DNA from: Sciurus carolinensis
Lineage: Eukaryota; Chordata; Mammalia; Rodentia; Sciuridae
Length of the DNA: 64,000 bases
Direction of reading: 5' to 3'
Assembly: GCF_902686445.1 (NCBI RefSeq)
Contig: NC_062232.1
Coordinates: 71,999,440-72,063,439, forward strand
Below are positions 1 to 10,835 of the stretch, one piece after another. Position 1 is the stretch's first letter. Each line of letters starts with the position of its first letter. The translations under genes and the position numbers were made by a program. The notes under the pieces are model-generated. The model was not told the origin of the DNA. It saw only the letters and a program-made list of their open reading frames with translations, and searched no databases.

Positions 1-1228
1 TCATAGATGCCCTAAAGGATCTTCTGCACTCGAGTATTGCAATCTCTTTGACTTTCTAAATCCATTTATGGGCAGTAAACCAAGGGATATCAGGCATTTC
101 CAGCTCACTCATAGTACGTCATTTTCCCCTCATACTTCAGTCAACCATCCAAATGATTAGTATCTCTTTGTTACACTATGAACTGCTACATTAAATCTAG
201 AATCTCTGCTTAATGGGCCCATATCAATAAAATCTGCCTTGTCTAATTTTATGTTCCTTTCATTGTTATTCCACACTCTTAAAATCCATTTCCACAAATG
301 TTCCCCAGGTTTCTGCTTCTATGAGTTGGAAAACTCCAGAAGTTCCTTAGGAGTAGAGCACACCTCTTCCTGGGCCACACTGTGTACCTCACCTCCAGGG
401 GCCTACTTAGACATGGATCTAGTTATAGACCTAGAGACAAAGTGGGTGAGTCCTGAGGAGCAGCATCATTTTCATGCTGAGCAATTGAATCATGAAAGGT
501 CATTAGTGTTTTCACAGGCAATGCAGGATTAGTTTCTTCCAGGGGACATGGAGAGGCCAATAGTACAGAGGGTGGGGGTAGGGATGCCTCTGCCACAGCT
601 ATGGATGGGGACTCAAAAACTTCCGGCAAAATACTCTCATCAGAATTTAGAAGTTCAGGGTCCCCACCCCTTCAGGGTCCTCCCACACGTCTCCATCCCA
701 GTTTTCAGGGTCCTATTCTATTCCAAGCCATGCCCTCACTTTAACTACAGACACCTTTTGAGACTGAGAGTTAAACTTACGTATTAATTCACGCAGTCGA
801 AGGATGAGGGTTAGTGTTTGGTTTTCGGCAACCTCAGCTATCTGACTACAAGAGAGGAAATCCACCTTTAGTGCACACTGAGTTTTTGGATTGCTTATGT
901 GCATCTGGAGCTGTTCCTTCTCCTTTTCTAGTTTGTCCATTGAAGCCAGAAGCAAAAGCCATCTTTGACATGATCTTAGTTTTTCAGAAATGTTCAAAAG
1001 TATATATAGAGAGTCAATAAACTTCTTTCTTCTTACAAGTGGTGATTTGGGAACATCAAATGCATTTACTTTACGAATCTCTGAACAGTTCATGGAATGG
1101 ATTATGAATACTTTCCATACTACCAGCAGTAGAGACTTTAGCAACTTTGGGGCTAACCGATACAAAAAACTCCAGAAATCACAAAATCAACTAAGGAAAT
1201 TCATACTTCCAATTCATTTTCTCTAGAA
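1..1228 (-). pseudogene. ERVL gag remnant (Fv1-related family), runs off window start
   Basis: Decayed gag of a class III (ERVL) endogenous retrovirus, read on the minus strand just downstream of a matching LTR and primer-binding site. The best open stretch is 1165-713 (about 150 codons), with a Lys/Glu-rich helical segment (residues ~78-85, MDKLEKEK) followed by a QxHI...LxRLREL pattern and then KVRAWLGIE. I recognise this arrangement as ERVL gag, the family from which the mouse restriction gene Fv1 derives. A second short frame lies at 629-423, and homology seems to continue to position 1 with stops between. No intact protein is possible. Family assignment is from memory of gag features plus context; protein-level identity was not computed. 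Confidence 0.65.
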
Positions 1229-1243
1229 CCACTCCTGGTACCA
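1229..1243 (-). other. ERVL primer-binding site (tRNA-Leu type)
   Basis: On the minus strand this reads TGGTACCAGGAGTGG, complementary to the 3' end of tRNA-Leu including CCA. It sits five bases after the LTR end (1249), where a retroviral primer-binding site belongs. ERVL elements are named for tRNA-Leu priming, so this supports the gag and LTR calls on either side. Confidence 0.8.
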
Positions 1244-1248
1244 ATATC

Positions 1249-1849
1249 TGCATTAGGCAGGTTTCTCTAGAGGAACAGAACCAACAGGATATATACATGT
1301 ATGTATACATGTAGATGCATATGTATAGATCCATGCATATATACATACATATATATATAATTTATTAGAGTGACTTATATATCCAGAAGCTGGATAGTTC
1401 CACAATGTCTGTCTGCAAGATGGAGAGCTTCAAGAACCAATAACTGCTCAGTCCAAGAAGCTGGAGCCTCAGAACAAGAGGGATCAATGATGACTCCCCA
1501 GCCTGGGGGCTTAAGGCCAGGAAAGTTCCTGAAGAGTCGCTGGTCAGAAACTGATTTAAAAGTGAAGTAGCAGGAGTTTGATATCTCCAGGAGACCATGA
1601 TAACAATCAAGAACCTACTCAAGAGGGACAGAACTTCTGTCTACTGCTGCTTCTTGTTCTTCCAACTTTTTGTTCCATCCAACCCTTAGCCTATTGAACT
1701 GTACTGCCACACTTAGAGTGTGTCTCCACCTTGGTTTGCTGTTCCACATGCCAGTCATTCCTAAAAACACTCTCATTGGAATACCTAGAAGCCTCTTAAT
1801 CTTACTTATATCTTAATCCAATCAAGTTAACAATTCAGATTAACCATCA
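1249..1849 (-). mobile_element. ERVL 5' LTR (MLT2-type)
   Basis: Minus-strand LTR of about 600 bp starting TGATGGTTAATC (plus-strand end at 1849) and ending in CTAATGCA (plus-strand start at 1249). The 3' part carries the family's typical stretch: a run of TATATA-like sequence, then GGTTCTGTTCCTCTAGAGAAACC. It is followed by a tRNA-Leu primer-binding site and gag, so it is the 5' LTR. No TSD can be checked because the 3' end lies outside the window. Confidence 0.7.
1289..1360. repeat. Degenerate ATGTAT/TA-rich low-complexity tract inside the ERVL LTR
   Basis: Alternating purine-pyrimidine tract of ATGTATAC-like units ending in ATATATATATA. It lies in the part of the LTR just upstream (sense) of its end, a position where this LTR family is normally TA-rich. 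Confidence 0.7.
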
Positions 1850-1906
1850 AAATGAGTATACCTTTTTCACACATTCTGGCCAGCATTTATTGTTATATGT
1901 ATTCTT

Positions 1907-2047
1907 TTTCTAAATTTTTTTTTTTTGTTGTAGATGGACACAATACTTTTATTTTATTTATTTATTTTTATGTGGTGCTAAGGATCAAACCCAGTGCCTA
2001 ACACTTGCTAGGCAAGTGCTCCACTACTGAGCTACTATCCCAGCCCC
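1907..2047 (-). mobile_element. ID-type SINE with 16-bp TSD
   Basis: tRNA-derived SINE in reverse orientation. The plus strand shows the T-run (A-tail), an AT-rich tail with TTTATTTATTTATTTTTATG, then the reverse complement of the ID body with its B box (GGGTTTGATCC on the sense strand) and A-box-like 5' end GGGGCTGGGATAGTAGC. Perfect 16-bp TSDs TGTTATATGTATTCTT flank it at 1891-1906 and 2048-2063. The host L1 resumes exactly after the second copy. This long-tailed ID form is characteristic of squirrels. Confidence 0.85.
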
Positions 2048-2104
2048 TGTTATATGTATTCTTGATGATTGCCATTCTAACTGCAGTGAGATAAAGTCTT
2101 AGTA

Positions 2105-2370
2105 TACTTTCTTCTTTCTTTATTTATAGCTTTCAAATTAGTGCCTTATAGATTTACATAAAGGTGAAAGTCACTGTGCTATATTCATGTATTTATAGCA
2201 TAATTTGGTCAATTTTATGTCTATATGGGGAGGAAGAGAAGGAGGAAGGAGGGGAAGAAAAGAGGAAATACTGGGATTGAAGTGGAGCAAATTATATTCC
2301 ATGTATGCATGATTATTTCAAAATGAACCTAAATACTATGTATAAATTTAATGCATTGATAAAACACAAA
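2105..2370 (+). mobile_element. Probable plus-strand L1 3' UTR fragment inside the old L1
   Basis: Between two contiguous pieces of the minus-strand L1 lies about 265 bp ending in a GA-rich stretch (GGGGAGGAAGAGAAGGAGG-like), a TGATTATTTCAAAATGAA segment, and AATAAAACACAAAAAA. This purine block plus terminal AATAAA and A-rich tail resembles the 3' end of a sciurid L1 in plus orientation. TSDs are not clear, so both the boundaries and the class are tentative. Confidence 0.4.
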
Positions 2371-4597
2371 AAACTCAATGTAATTTTGATTTGGACTTCC
2401 CATATTGCTAAGAATGTTGAAGGGCTTTTTTTAAGGTAGTCATTGACTATTTGTATCTCTTCTTTTGAGAAATCTCTTTTCATATTTTCATTTACCATAT
2501 TTATTGATTGGGTATTTTTTTGATACTAAGTTTTTGAGATGTTTATATGTTCTGAAAATTAATTCCCTTTTGGAAGAGTAGCTGGAAAATATTTTTTTCC
2601 CATTCCCTGGGCTCTCTCTTTAGGTTCTTAAGTGTTTTCTGTTGTGTAGAAACATTTTAACCTGAAGCCATCCCACTTATTGATCACTGGTTTTATTTCA
2701 ATATATGAATATCCAACTTTCCCAGCACTGTTTGTTTAAAAAGCTATCTTATTTCCAATGTATATTTTTTGCTTCTTTGGCAAGGATCAAATGGCCGTAT
2801 TTGTGTGGACTGACCATGTTCTTCTGTTCTATTTCATTGATCTTCATGTCTCTTTTTATTTCAATACCATGATGTTTTTGTCACTACAACTCTGTTTGAG
2901 ATCAAAAATTGTTATTCTACCAGCATCACTCTCATTTCTTAGTATTTCTTTGGCAATTCTGGGTCTTTAATTGTTCCATAAGAATTTTACACTTTTTTTT
3001 TAGGTTCTTAAAGAATTTTATTGGAATTTTGATGAACAACACATTGAACATGTATATCAATTTTGGCAATATGGACATTTGGCAATATTAATTCTACCTA
3101 TGCCATAGCATTGGAGCTCTTTCCATCTTCCAAGATCTCAATTTATTTCATTCATGTTCTATATTTTTATTGTAGAGGTCTTTTGCTTCTTGGTTAGATT
3201 TATTCCCAAATATTTTAATTCTTTGAGTCTATTGCAAATGGAATTATTTTTGTGATTTCTTTTTCAGTGGATTCATTATTGGTATACAGGAAAGCAATTG
3301 ATTTTTTATACATTGACCTTTTATCCTGTTATTTATTTGAATTCATTTATCAGTTCTCGTTTTCTGGTAGAGGTTTTGGGTCATCTAAATTTACAGTCAT
3401 GTCACTAGTAGAGATATTTTACTTCTTCTTTTCCTATTTTTATCCTTTTAATTCCCTTTTCTGGCCTGATTGCTCTTGCCAGTGTTTCAAGAACTATACT
3501 TAGGAGGAGTGGTGAGAGTTGGCATCCTTGTCCTTCTTTTGATTTTAGAAAAAATGCTTTCAGTTTTTCTCCAATTCAGTATGATATGGGCTTTGTATTT
3601 GTCATATGAAGATTTTATGATATTGAGGTAAATTACTTACATCCCCATTCTCTTCTGTGTTTTTATAATGAATAGTACTGGAATTTCTTGAAGGTTTTAT
3701 CTGCATCTATAACAATATGACTTTTCCCTTGATTATATTTTTGTGATGAATTATATATATTGGTTTGTTTATGTTGAACCAACCTGCATTCCTGGGTAAA
3801 ACCAATTTGACCATGGGCTGTCATTTTCTTAATGTGATTTTGAATGTGGATTGCTAATATTTTATTAATGATTTTTGCATATATGTTCATCAGGGCTATT
3901 GCTATCTAATTCTCTTTCCACAATGTGTTTTTATCTGTTTTTGGTATCAGGTTGATACTGACTTCATGGAATGAATTTGGGAGTATTACCTCCCTATTAC
4001 ATGAAATACTATGAGATCCATTGGCATTAGTTCCTCTTTGAAAGTCTGCAAGAGCTCATGAGAATCCATATGGTCCTGGGCTTCTTTTATTTTAAAGATT
4101 TTAATCCTGCTTCAATCACTTTGCCGGAAATTGATGTGTTTAGGCTTTCTATATAATCTTTATTTAATTTTGTTATTTCATATATGTGTAGAAATTTTTT
4201 CAATATCTTGTAGATTTTCTTTTTATATGGAATATAAGTTTTCAAAATAGTTGCTGATGATACCTCCTTTTTCATCTCTAATTTTATTGAATTGGGTCTT
4301 TTATCTCTTTTGACTAGTTTTACCCAAGGGTTTATCAATCTCGTTTAACTTTTCAAAGAACCAAATGTTCATTGCATTGATCTTTTTTTTAATCTTACTC
4401 TCAATTTCATTAATTTTAGTTCTGATTTAATTATTTCCTGTCTTTTACTAGTTCTGGAATTAATTTTTCCTTTCTTTTCTAGGGACTTGAGAGTTAATAT
4501 TAGATTATTTGTGATCTTTCTTTTTTTGTTGTTGTTAATATAAACAATGCTATAAACTTTCCTCTCTGAACTGCCTTCATACTCTCTAAGTGATTTT

Positions 4598-4787
4598 TAT
4601 GTGTGTGTGTGTATGTGTGCCAGGGATTGAATCCAGAGGTGCTTAATCATTGTGTTCTAGCCCCAACCCTTTTTATTTTTTATTTTGAGACAGGGTCTAA
4701 GTTGCTGAGGCTGTCTTTGAACTTAAGATACTTCTTCCTCAGCCTTCCTAGCCACTGAAATTACAGGTACACCATGGCACCCAACTG
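4598..4787 (-). mobile_element. B1-ID composite SINE
   Basis: Reverse-oriented dimeric SINE. The plus strand first shows the reversed ID part (CCAGGGATTGAATCC...), then an A-rich linker in reverse (TTTTTATTTTTTATTTTGAGACAGGG), then the reversed 7SL-derived B1 part with CTGAAATTACAGG near the 5' end. It splits the old L1 at about 4600. TSDs are blurred by a TG-rich tail. Confidence 0.75.
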
Positions 4788-5246
4788 TCTCAGAGATTTT
4801 GGCATGTCTTATCTATGTTCTTACTTGTTTATAAATTTTTTTCTCCCCTGACTTCTTCTATGACCTATTTCCCATTTAAAAACATGTTATTCAATCTCAT
4901 TTTGTTAAAATTATGTGCTTTTTATCTTGTTATTTATTTCTAATTTTATTCTAGAAGATCCGATAAGATACTTAGAATTATCTCCATTTTATCTTAATTT
5001 CTAAGACTTGTTTTGTGTTCCAACTATGCTACATTTGGAGAATGTTCCATTTGGACTAGAGAATAAAGTGAATTTGGTTGTCTATGGATGAAATATTCTG
5101 TAGATACTTGTTAGATTCATTTTATTAATACTAATTTAGGTCTAAAGAGTCTTTACTCAGTTCATGTCTGGATGACCTATCCATTGGAGGAATACGTATT
5201 TCTACTTGCTTTTGCTCCTTATTTACCTCTAATTGACCACCAGCTA

Positions 5247-5279
5247 TTATATTGTGTGTATGTGTATGTGTGCGTGTGT

Positions 5280-5313
<34 letters not shown>

Positions 5314-5345
5314 TATATTGTGTGTATGTGTATGTGTGCGTGTGT

Positions 5346-5390
<45 letters not shown>
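5247..5390. repeat. Compound TG/TA microsatellite, duplicated in tandem
   Basis: A block starting ATTATATTGTGTGTATGTG and ending in a (TA)n run occurs twice in direct succession (about 5247-5312 and 5313-5390). The copies differ mainly in the length of the TA run. The alternating composition produces long spurious reading frames on both strands, which should not be read as genes. Confidence 0.9.
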
Positions 5391-5394
<4 letters not shown>

Positions 5395-6088
5395 CTCTTC
5401 CCTTCTCTGAAGAACAATGGGTTTTCATTTGTTCTCTACAGTTGAAAATTTTCTCCTTTCATCCCTAATGGTTTAAGGCTTTTGTTACATAAAAGAAAAG
5501 AGAGGTATATCTTCATTCCTTTTTCTGCAGAAGGGATTTATTTTATGCATTAGGCCTGCACGACAAGGAAAACTTTTTCCACGGATCCTCCTTTACACAA
5601 TTCTTCTTATGCACATACTATGAATTCTGAGTATAAGAGACTATGTGGTTGTAATCTTCACTAATGTTTCAAACATACAGGGGCTCTAAATTTTTGTGCT
5701 AAAATTAATTGTTAATGTTGTAATTTGTTGCATGAAAGAGAAGAATTCTTCTTACTTGTTTATTTATTTAGTAACCCTGTTCGTCTCCCATTTTCTGACT
5801 ATATGGATGCTCATTACCCATTTCTTAAAGGGGCTTCTTTTTTCCTTAGACTTTAAGCTAATTGGCTGATCTGTAACCTTTTCTCTCTAATCAGCTTATG
5901 AACTCTGATTTAAATTTAAGATGGCACATTTTCACCTTTCTATAGTCTAAGAAGATAGAAGTATTTCATTAGCTTTAAAGGGAAATTAAAACCTAGAAAA
6001 TGCATATTGCATGCATGAAATAAATATAGTGATAGGATCAACAACTTAATTCATTGTTTAAATTCAACTAATAAATTTCCCTTTTGAG
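5391..6088. other. AT-rich stretch, nothing recognised
   Basis: About 700 bp without a supported reading frame, SINE or LTR. Part may be the decayed 5' side of the old L1 to the left, but I could not align it by eye. Confidence 0.5.
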
Positions 6089-7260
6089 TTATTCATTCAG
6101 GAAGTATTTACTGTGTTCTTATGAATATGTGCCAAAGGTCATCTCTAGGCATTTGAGATATATCCATGAAACAGTCAAAAATGACAAAATCAAACAAGAA
6201 AACACACAAGAGTTCCATTGAACACCTTAAGATATAATAATAAAAAAAATTAGGAAATCTAAAATAGGCAGAAAACTACATAGTACATTTGAAAGTAATG
6301 CATAGTGTGGGGAATAGAATAAAGAATGGGAGATTGGAAGTTCAGAAGAGTGTTTATAATTTTAAAATTGTTCTTCAGGGTAGGCTTTAATTATGAGATA
6401 ATTTTAGTCAAATATTTAAGATGCAGAAGGGAAGAACTACATATGTATGTAAGGGAAAGCATTAAGATCTAGAAAAGAATCTAGACAAAGTCTCTGAGTT
6501 TGGAGTCTATATGTTCACAATAAAGAAGTAAGTTGTGGTTAGAGAAAAGTGACCAATAGGTAAAAAGCAGACAGTTAAATGGTAGCCAGATTATTTAAGT
6601 CTACATGGACCATTTTCAGTTCTTTTGTTTTTATCTAAGTAAAATAAGGCTGTTTTCATGATTTGATCAGAGTAATCTTACTTCATATTAGCTCTATCCC
6701 TCTGTAGTGTTAAAAACAGAACAAAGAGGACAAACATAGAAACTGAGAGACCATACAGGACCAGTGCAATAATCCAATCAGTAGAGGATTGTGAATTAAA
6801 TTAGTACTGAAATCATAGAGGCAATGGGAACAGGTTTTATGCCATATTTTGAACATATGCATAACAGGATTTATTGAAGGATATAATGTGGTGTTAGGAA
6901 AAGGCAGACATCAATAATTTTCCAAATATTTTTGGCATAAGATACCAAATGTTTAGTGTTTCCATCAAGTGAAATGAGGACGATGACAAGGAGTTCAGAT
7001 TTGTTGGGAAACAATAAGAATTACATTTTTAAAAAATGTGAAAGTGGTACTATAGATTCAACATGCAAGTTCAAAATTTGAGCAGAAGAGTTTGGAACTC
7101 ACCAGAGGCTTCTGGAAAAGAGATATAATGTAATCTACTTGAATATTAATCATTTGTATAGACAGAAGAATAAATGAGACTACTGAGGATATTAGAATAT
7201 ATAGAGAAAAAAACAAGAAACAATGAATAAAGACCAGACAACTACAGAATTTATATTTAG
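6089..7260 (-). mobile_element. Very old mammalian repeat, possibly LINE-2 related
   Basis: Starts with TTATTCATTCAGGAAGTATTTACTG, which resembles the reversed 3' end of LINE-2 (an ATTCATTCA-type motif, then a TATTTA(C/T)TG-type motif). Further right are phrases typical of ancient mammalian interspersed repeats read in this orientation (GTGCAATAATCCAATC, ACAGGATTTATTG, GGAGTTCAGATTTG). Divergence is high and boundaries are rough. Confidence 0.3.
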
Positions 7261-7925
7261 AACTGGAAATAATAAGAGAAATGAAAAGTGGAACTGTGTG
7301 TAGAAAGTGTTAATGTGTATGTGGTGAGTGATGAGGTATATGGGATGAAGGAAAAATATATCCAAGAAGAAGAGAGAAATTCTCTCAAATATTTACTATA
7401 CATTAAGTGAATACTAAAAAAGAAAAGTGAAAAAAAATAACATTTAAAATATAATCATTACATTTAACAACAAGATGATCATTAGTGAGATGTATTCAAG
7501 AAGTTTCAAGAGTGTTCAGGACAAAACCTACTTGAAATGTATTTAACAACTTAGAATAATATAGTCCCAAACTTATAATAAGAAAAATAATCCAGAAAAA
7601 TCTGAAACATTTTTCATTGTCAATATGTAATTCACATACTATAAAACTCCTAGTTTAAAATATATAAGTTAGTGCTTTCTTTTTCCTATATTCATGAAGT
7701 TTTATAACCATTTCCTCTGTTGGTTATATTTTAAGTATATATATTTTAAGCTTGTATACTCATTTCCAGAACATTTTCATTAACCCCCAAATAACTCCTG
7801 TACCTTCATTTGCCCCTCCTTATAGCAATTCTAGGAGGTATAAAACAATATTTCATAGCTAAAATTTAACAAAAGGAAATAGTTTAAATAAAAATTGGAA
7901 ATTATTCAGAAATTTTTGAAGTTTT
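7261..7925. other. AT-rich stretch, nothing recognised
   Basis: A/T-rich sequence with no supported reading frame, SINE body or LTR terminus. Confidence 0.5.
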
Positions 7926-8545
7926 AATTACTACAAATAAAAAATGGTACAGCAGTTTTGAAAACAGTTTAATATTGAGGTACTATATGACCTAGTGTTT
8001 TTGCTCTAAGATATTTACCAAGATAAAGGAAAACACATTTAAAACAAAAACTTGTATGTGAATTTTGACATCAACATTATTCACAACAATCAAAAACATA
8101 AAACTGCAAATGTGCACTATCAGATTAATTGATAAATAGGTTTTCTATCCAGAAATTATATAGTAATAAAAAGAAATAAAGTACTGATAAATGCTACAAC
8201 ATAGATGTACCTTGAAAACATTATGCTAGATTAAAAGAAAAAAACATTCAGTAAGAATCTCATATCATATGACAAATTTTATTTGAAATGTTCAGTGTAG
8301 GTAAATATTTAGAGACTGAAGCTACATTAATTATCACCTAGGGATGGAATATGTGTACTGAATGTGGGTAATGGCTTAGGGATGGTAAATTTATGTTATC
8401 ATCAATGAAAATATGCTATAATTGATGATGTGTATAAATGCAAAACACTGTGAGTCTGTAGCAGAAGCCTTTGCATTGTATACTTTTAATGAATGAATTA
8501 GAGGGGATGCCAATTATATCTCAATAAAGCCATTAAAATATGTAA
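7926..8545 (+). mobile_element. Old L1M 3' end, plus strand
   Basis: Plus-strand L1 3' region. It runs through the ORF2 C-terminal part (TTCACAACAATCAAAAACATAAA; GCTACAACATAGATG; CTTGAAAACATTATGCTA) into the 3' UTR, with GGTAAATTTATGTTATC and a terminal TATCTCAATAAAGCC. These phrases are in the order expected of ancient mammalian L1M. No open frame survives. Confidence 0.65.
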
Positions 8546-8729
8546 TGGTCTGCTGTATATCCCTATACATAATGAAATATTATTTTCTAATTTCACAAAA
8601 TAATCTATTAAGCCATGAAAAACCATAAAGTTTAAATGTTTAAGTGACAGAAGCCATTCTGAAAAAAATCTAATTGTTGTCATCATGTGAAAAAACTTGT
8701 AAGTCATAGAAGAATAATGTTTGTGAAAT

Positions 8730-10145
8730 GCAAAAAACAAAAAGGCACTTTGTCAATCCCCAATTTTTTATTCAGTGAAAATATCTTTCGAAAAGGAAAA
8801 CAGAAAAACTGAAACAAAAGCAGAGACAATTCATCAAAAGTAAATCTGCACCAAAAATATTAAATAAATTCTTCAGGCAGAAGTAACATAAAATCAGGAA
8901 GGAATGAAGCTATATCCAAATAAATGAAGAGGGCTAAAAATAGAATAAATGGGGAAAACTAAGATGACTCATAAAATTTCTTTAAAGATGAATAAATATA
9001 CTGTTTAAGTAAAATTGGGTCATTTATTTCACCTTTACATATGATTTATATATAAAAGTAAAATCTATGGTGATAATAGTGCAAATAATGGAGATAATAT
9101 AGGGAACATATCGTGGCAAAGTCTTTACAATAAACATGGGTCTATAAAATGCTATTTGAAGATTGATTCTGTTCAATTTAAGATGTAATAATTTAAACTC
9201 CAGGGGAAAACTACACACACACACACACACACACGCACACACACACACACACATGCACAGTGTAGTTATAAGTTAATGCTGAAGATAAAATGGAATAATG
9301 AAAATATTCCCTTAACTCAAGAAGAAAGCAAATGAGGAAACGAAAAATAGATGTAACAGAAAAAAGAAATCAAATTTGACCCATATACAGAGAAATGTGA
9401 GTTACTTAAACATACTAATTATAAGACAATTAGTGTCAGATGGTAAAATAGTGCTACCTGACACCCCCAAGAAACACCTTTAGTATGAAGACATAAACAG
9501 CGTAACTTGAGATCCAAAATAGATATATTACAAAAAGTGTAATGAAAATAAATTGGGAGAAACCAAATTAAATCAGACTAGATTTTAGAATAAGGAATAT
9601 AATTAGGAATAAAGAGGTCTATTATGTAATGATTAAAGAGGTCAATTCTCAAATATGGCATAGCGATCCTAGTTTATGCAATAAGAACAAAGTTTCAAAA
9701 TGTATGACAAAAAGACTGATAAAAGAGAAGGAACTAGGCAGATCAGTTATATTTGAACTAACTTCTCAGCAATTGATAGAACAAGGAAGCAGAAACACAT
9801 AGCGAATAGAGGAAAATTTTTCAAGTAAGTGCACCTAATTAGTATTTATACAATAATCTACTTAACATGAAAAACGCATAATTTTAAGTGCACATGAACA
9901 TTCATTGAGACAAGTCATATTATAGTCCACTAATTAAATTAGCTAATTTAGTAGAACAAAAATCTTAGCAAATTGGTTCTTTAGTCATAACCAAATATAT
10001 AAGAAATGAACAATAGAAAGAAACATGAAAAAATCACAAATTATTTAGAAATTAAAGAACACACTTCCAAGTAGTGTATGGGATAAAGACTATCCTTTAA
10101 ATATTCCTTTTATTGGATAGAAATTAAAATTCAATGTACCAAAAA
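8730..10145 (+). mobile_element. Old L1M inter-ORF and endonuclease region, plus strand
   Basis: Old plus-strand L1M with phrases in the expected order: an upstream spacer (AAATCTATGGTGATAATAG), then endonuclease-coding sequence (CACCTTTAGTATGAAGACA; CAAAATATGGCA-like) to AATTATTTAGAAATTAAAG near 10060. Heavily mutated. The 3' end of another or the same L1M lies immediately upstream (7926-8545), suggesting rearrangement or two insertions. Confidence 0.5.
9212..9258. repeat. (CA)n microsatellite
   Basis: About 22 CA units interrupted by single GC and TG units, embedded in the old L1M. Confidence 0.95.
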
Positions 10146-10489
10146 TTGATAGGATATAGAAAAGTATTTCTTTTTTTTTTAATTTCAGTTTTCTTGTTTC
10201 TACTTTTAATTCTGTCATTTTCTCTTAAAATTTAGGTTTTAACAAAGAGAACAGGGCTATTGTTTGTCAAATCCCAGCTATGAATATACAGCAGAGAAAC
10301 TCAAAGATACAGGAAAAATTTGTTAATCTGTACAACTAAGTTCAGAAAATAATTGAGTACTTTTTCTTATAAAACTAATTTACAGGAGGTCATTCACATG
10401 TACTTATCAAATTTACTCCTGATAATTCAAAAAAACACATAACTAAACAAATTGTGCACAGTAGATCTACAGAAAATATATACAAAGAA
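10146..10489. other. AT-rich flank of the young L1, nothing recognised
   Basis: Pre-insertion sequence immediately left of the young L1, with a T-run near 10170. No gene or repeat body identified. Confidence 0.5.
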
Positions 10490-10503
10490 GCAAAACAATT
10501 TTT
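10490..10503. repeat. L1 target-site duplication, left copy
   Basis: GCAAAACAATTTTT here is repeated at 13620-13633 on the other side of the L1. The 14-bp length is typical of L1 target-primed insertion. The T-run merges with the reversed poly(A) tail. Confidence 0.85.
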
Positions 10504-10617
10504 TTTATTGTAAACAAATGGGATACATGTTGTTTCTCTGTTTGTATATGGAGTCAAGGCATACCATTTGTGTAATCATAAATTTACATAGGGTAATGTT
10601 GTTTGATTCATTCTGCC

Positions 10618-10740
10618 ATTTTTTCCCTTTCCCCCAACCCCTCCCACCCCTCCCTTCCCTCTATACAGTCCTTCCTTCCTCCATTCCTGCCCCCTCCCTA
10701 AACCCAACTCCAACCCCAACACTAACCCCTCCCACCTCCC
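10618..10740 (-). other. L1 3' UTR G-rich polypurine tract
   Basis: On the minus strand, repeated GGGAGGGG, GGGGTTGG and GGGTTTAGGG runs separated by short spacers. G-quadruplex-prone polypurine tracts are a known conserved feature of mammalian L1 3' UTRs. The parallel position in the full-length copy is 19440-19560. Confidence 0.75.
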
Positions 10741-10835
10741 ATTATGTGTCATCATCCACTTATTAGCGATACCATTCTTCCTTTGGTTTTTTGAGATTGG
10801 TTTATCTCACTTAGCATGATATTCTCCAGTTTCAT

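Larger units (their letters stand above)
1855..5250 (-). mobile_element. Old L1 fragment, minus strand, interrupted by SINEs
   Basis: Minus-strand LINE-1 ORF2 homology begins in the C-terminal part (around 1855) and proceeds 3' to 5' through the reverse transcriptase region to the endonuclease side near 5250. Recognisable minus-strand translations include a GQIGF...L segment at 3890-3663 and a linker segment at 4338-4087. Many stops and frameshifts occur, so this is an old copy. It is interrupted by an ID SINE (1907-2047), a plus-strand A-rich tail segment (about 2105-2370) and a B1-ID SINE (about 4598-4787). The 3' UTR is missing and the 5' limit at the microsatellite is approximate. Confidence 0.75.

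Noticed and set aside
5172..5468. Overlapping ~100-codon reading frames on both strands
   Set aside because: They are created by TG/TA dinucleotide repeats that lack stop codons in these frames (VCVCVCVYIYIYI-type translation).
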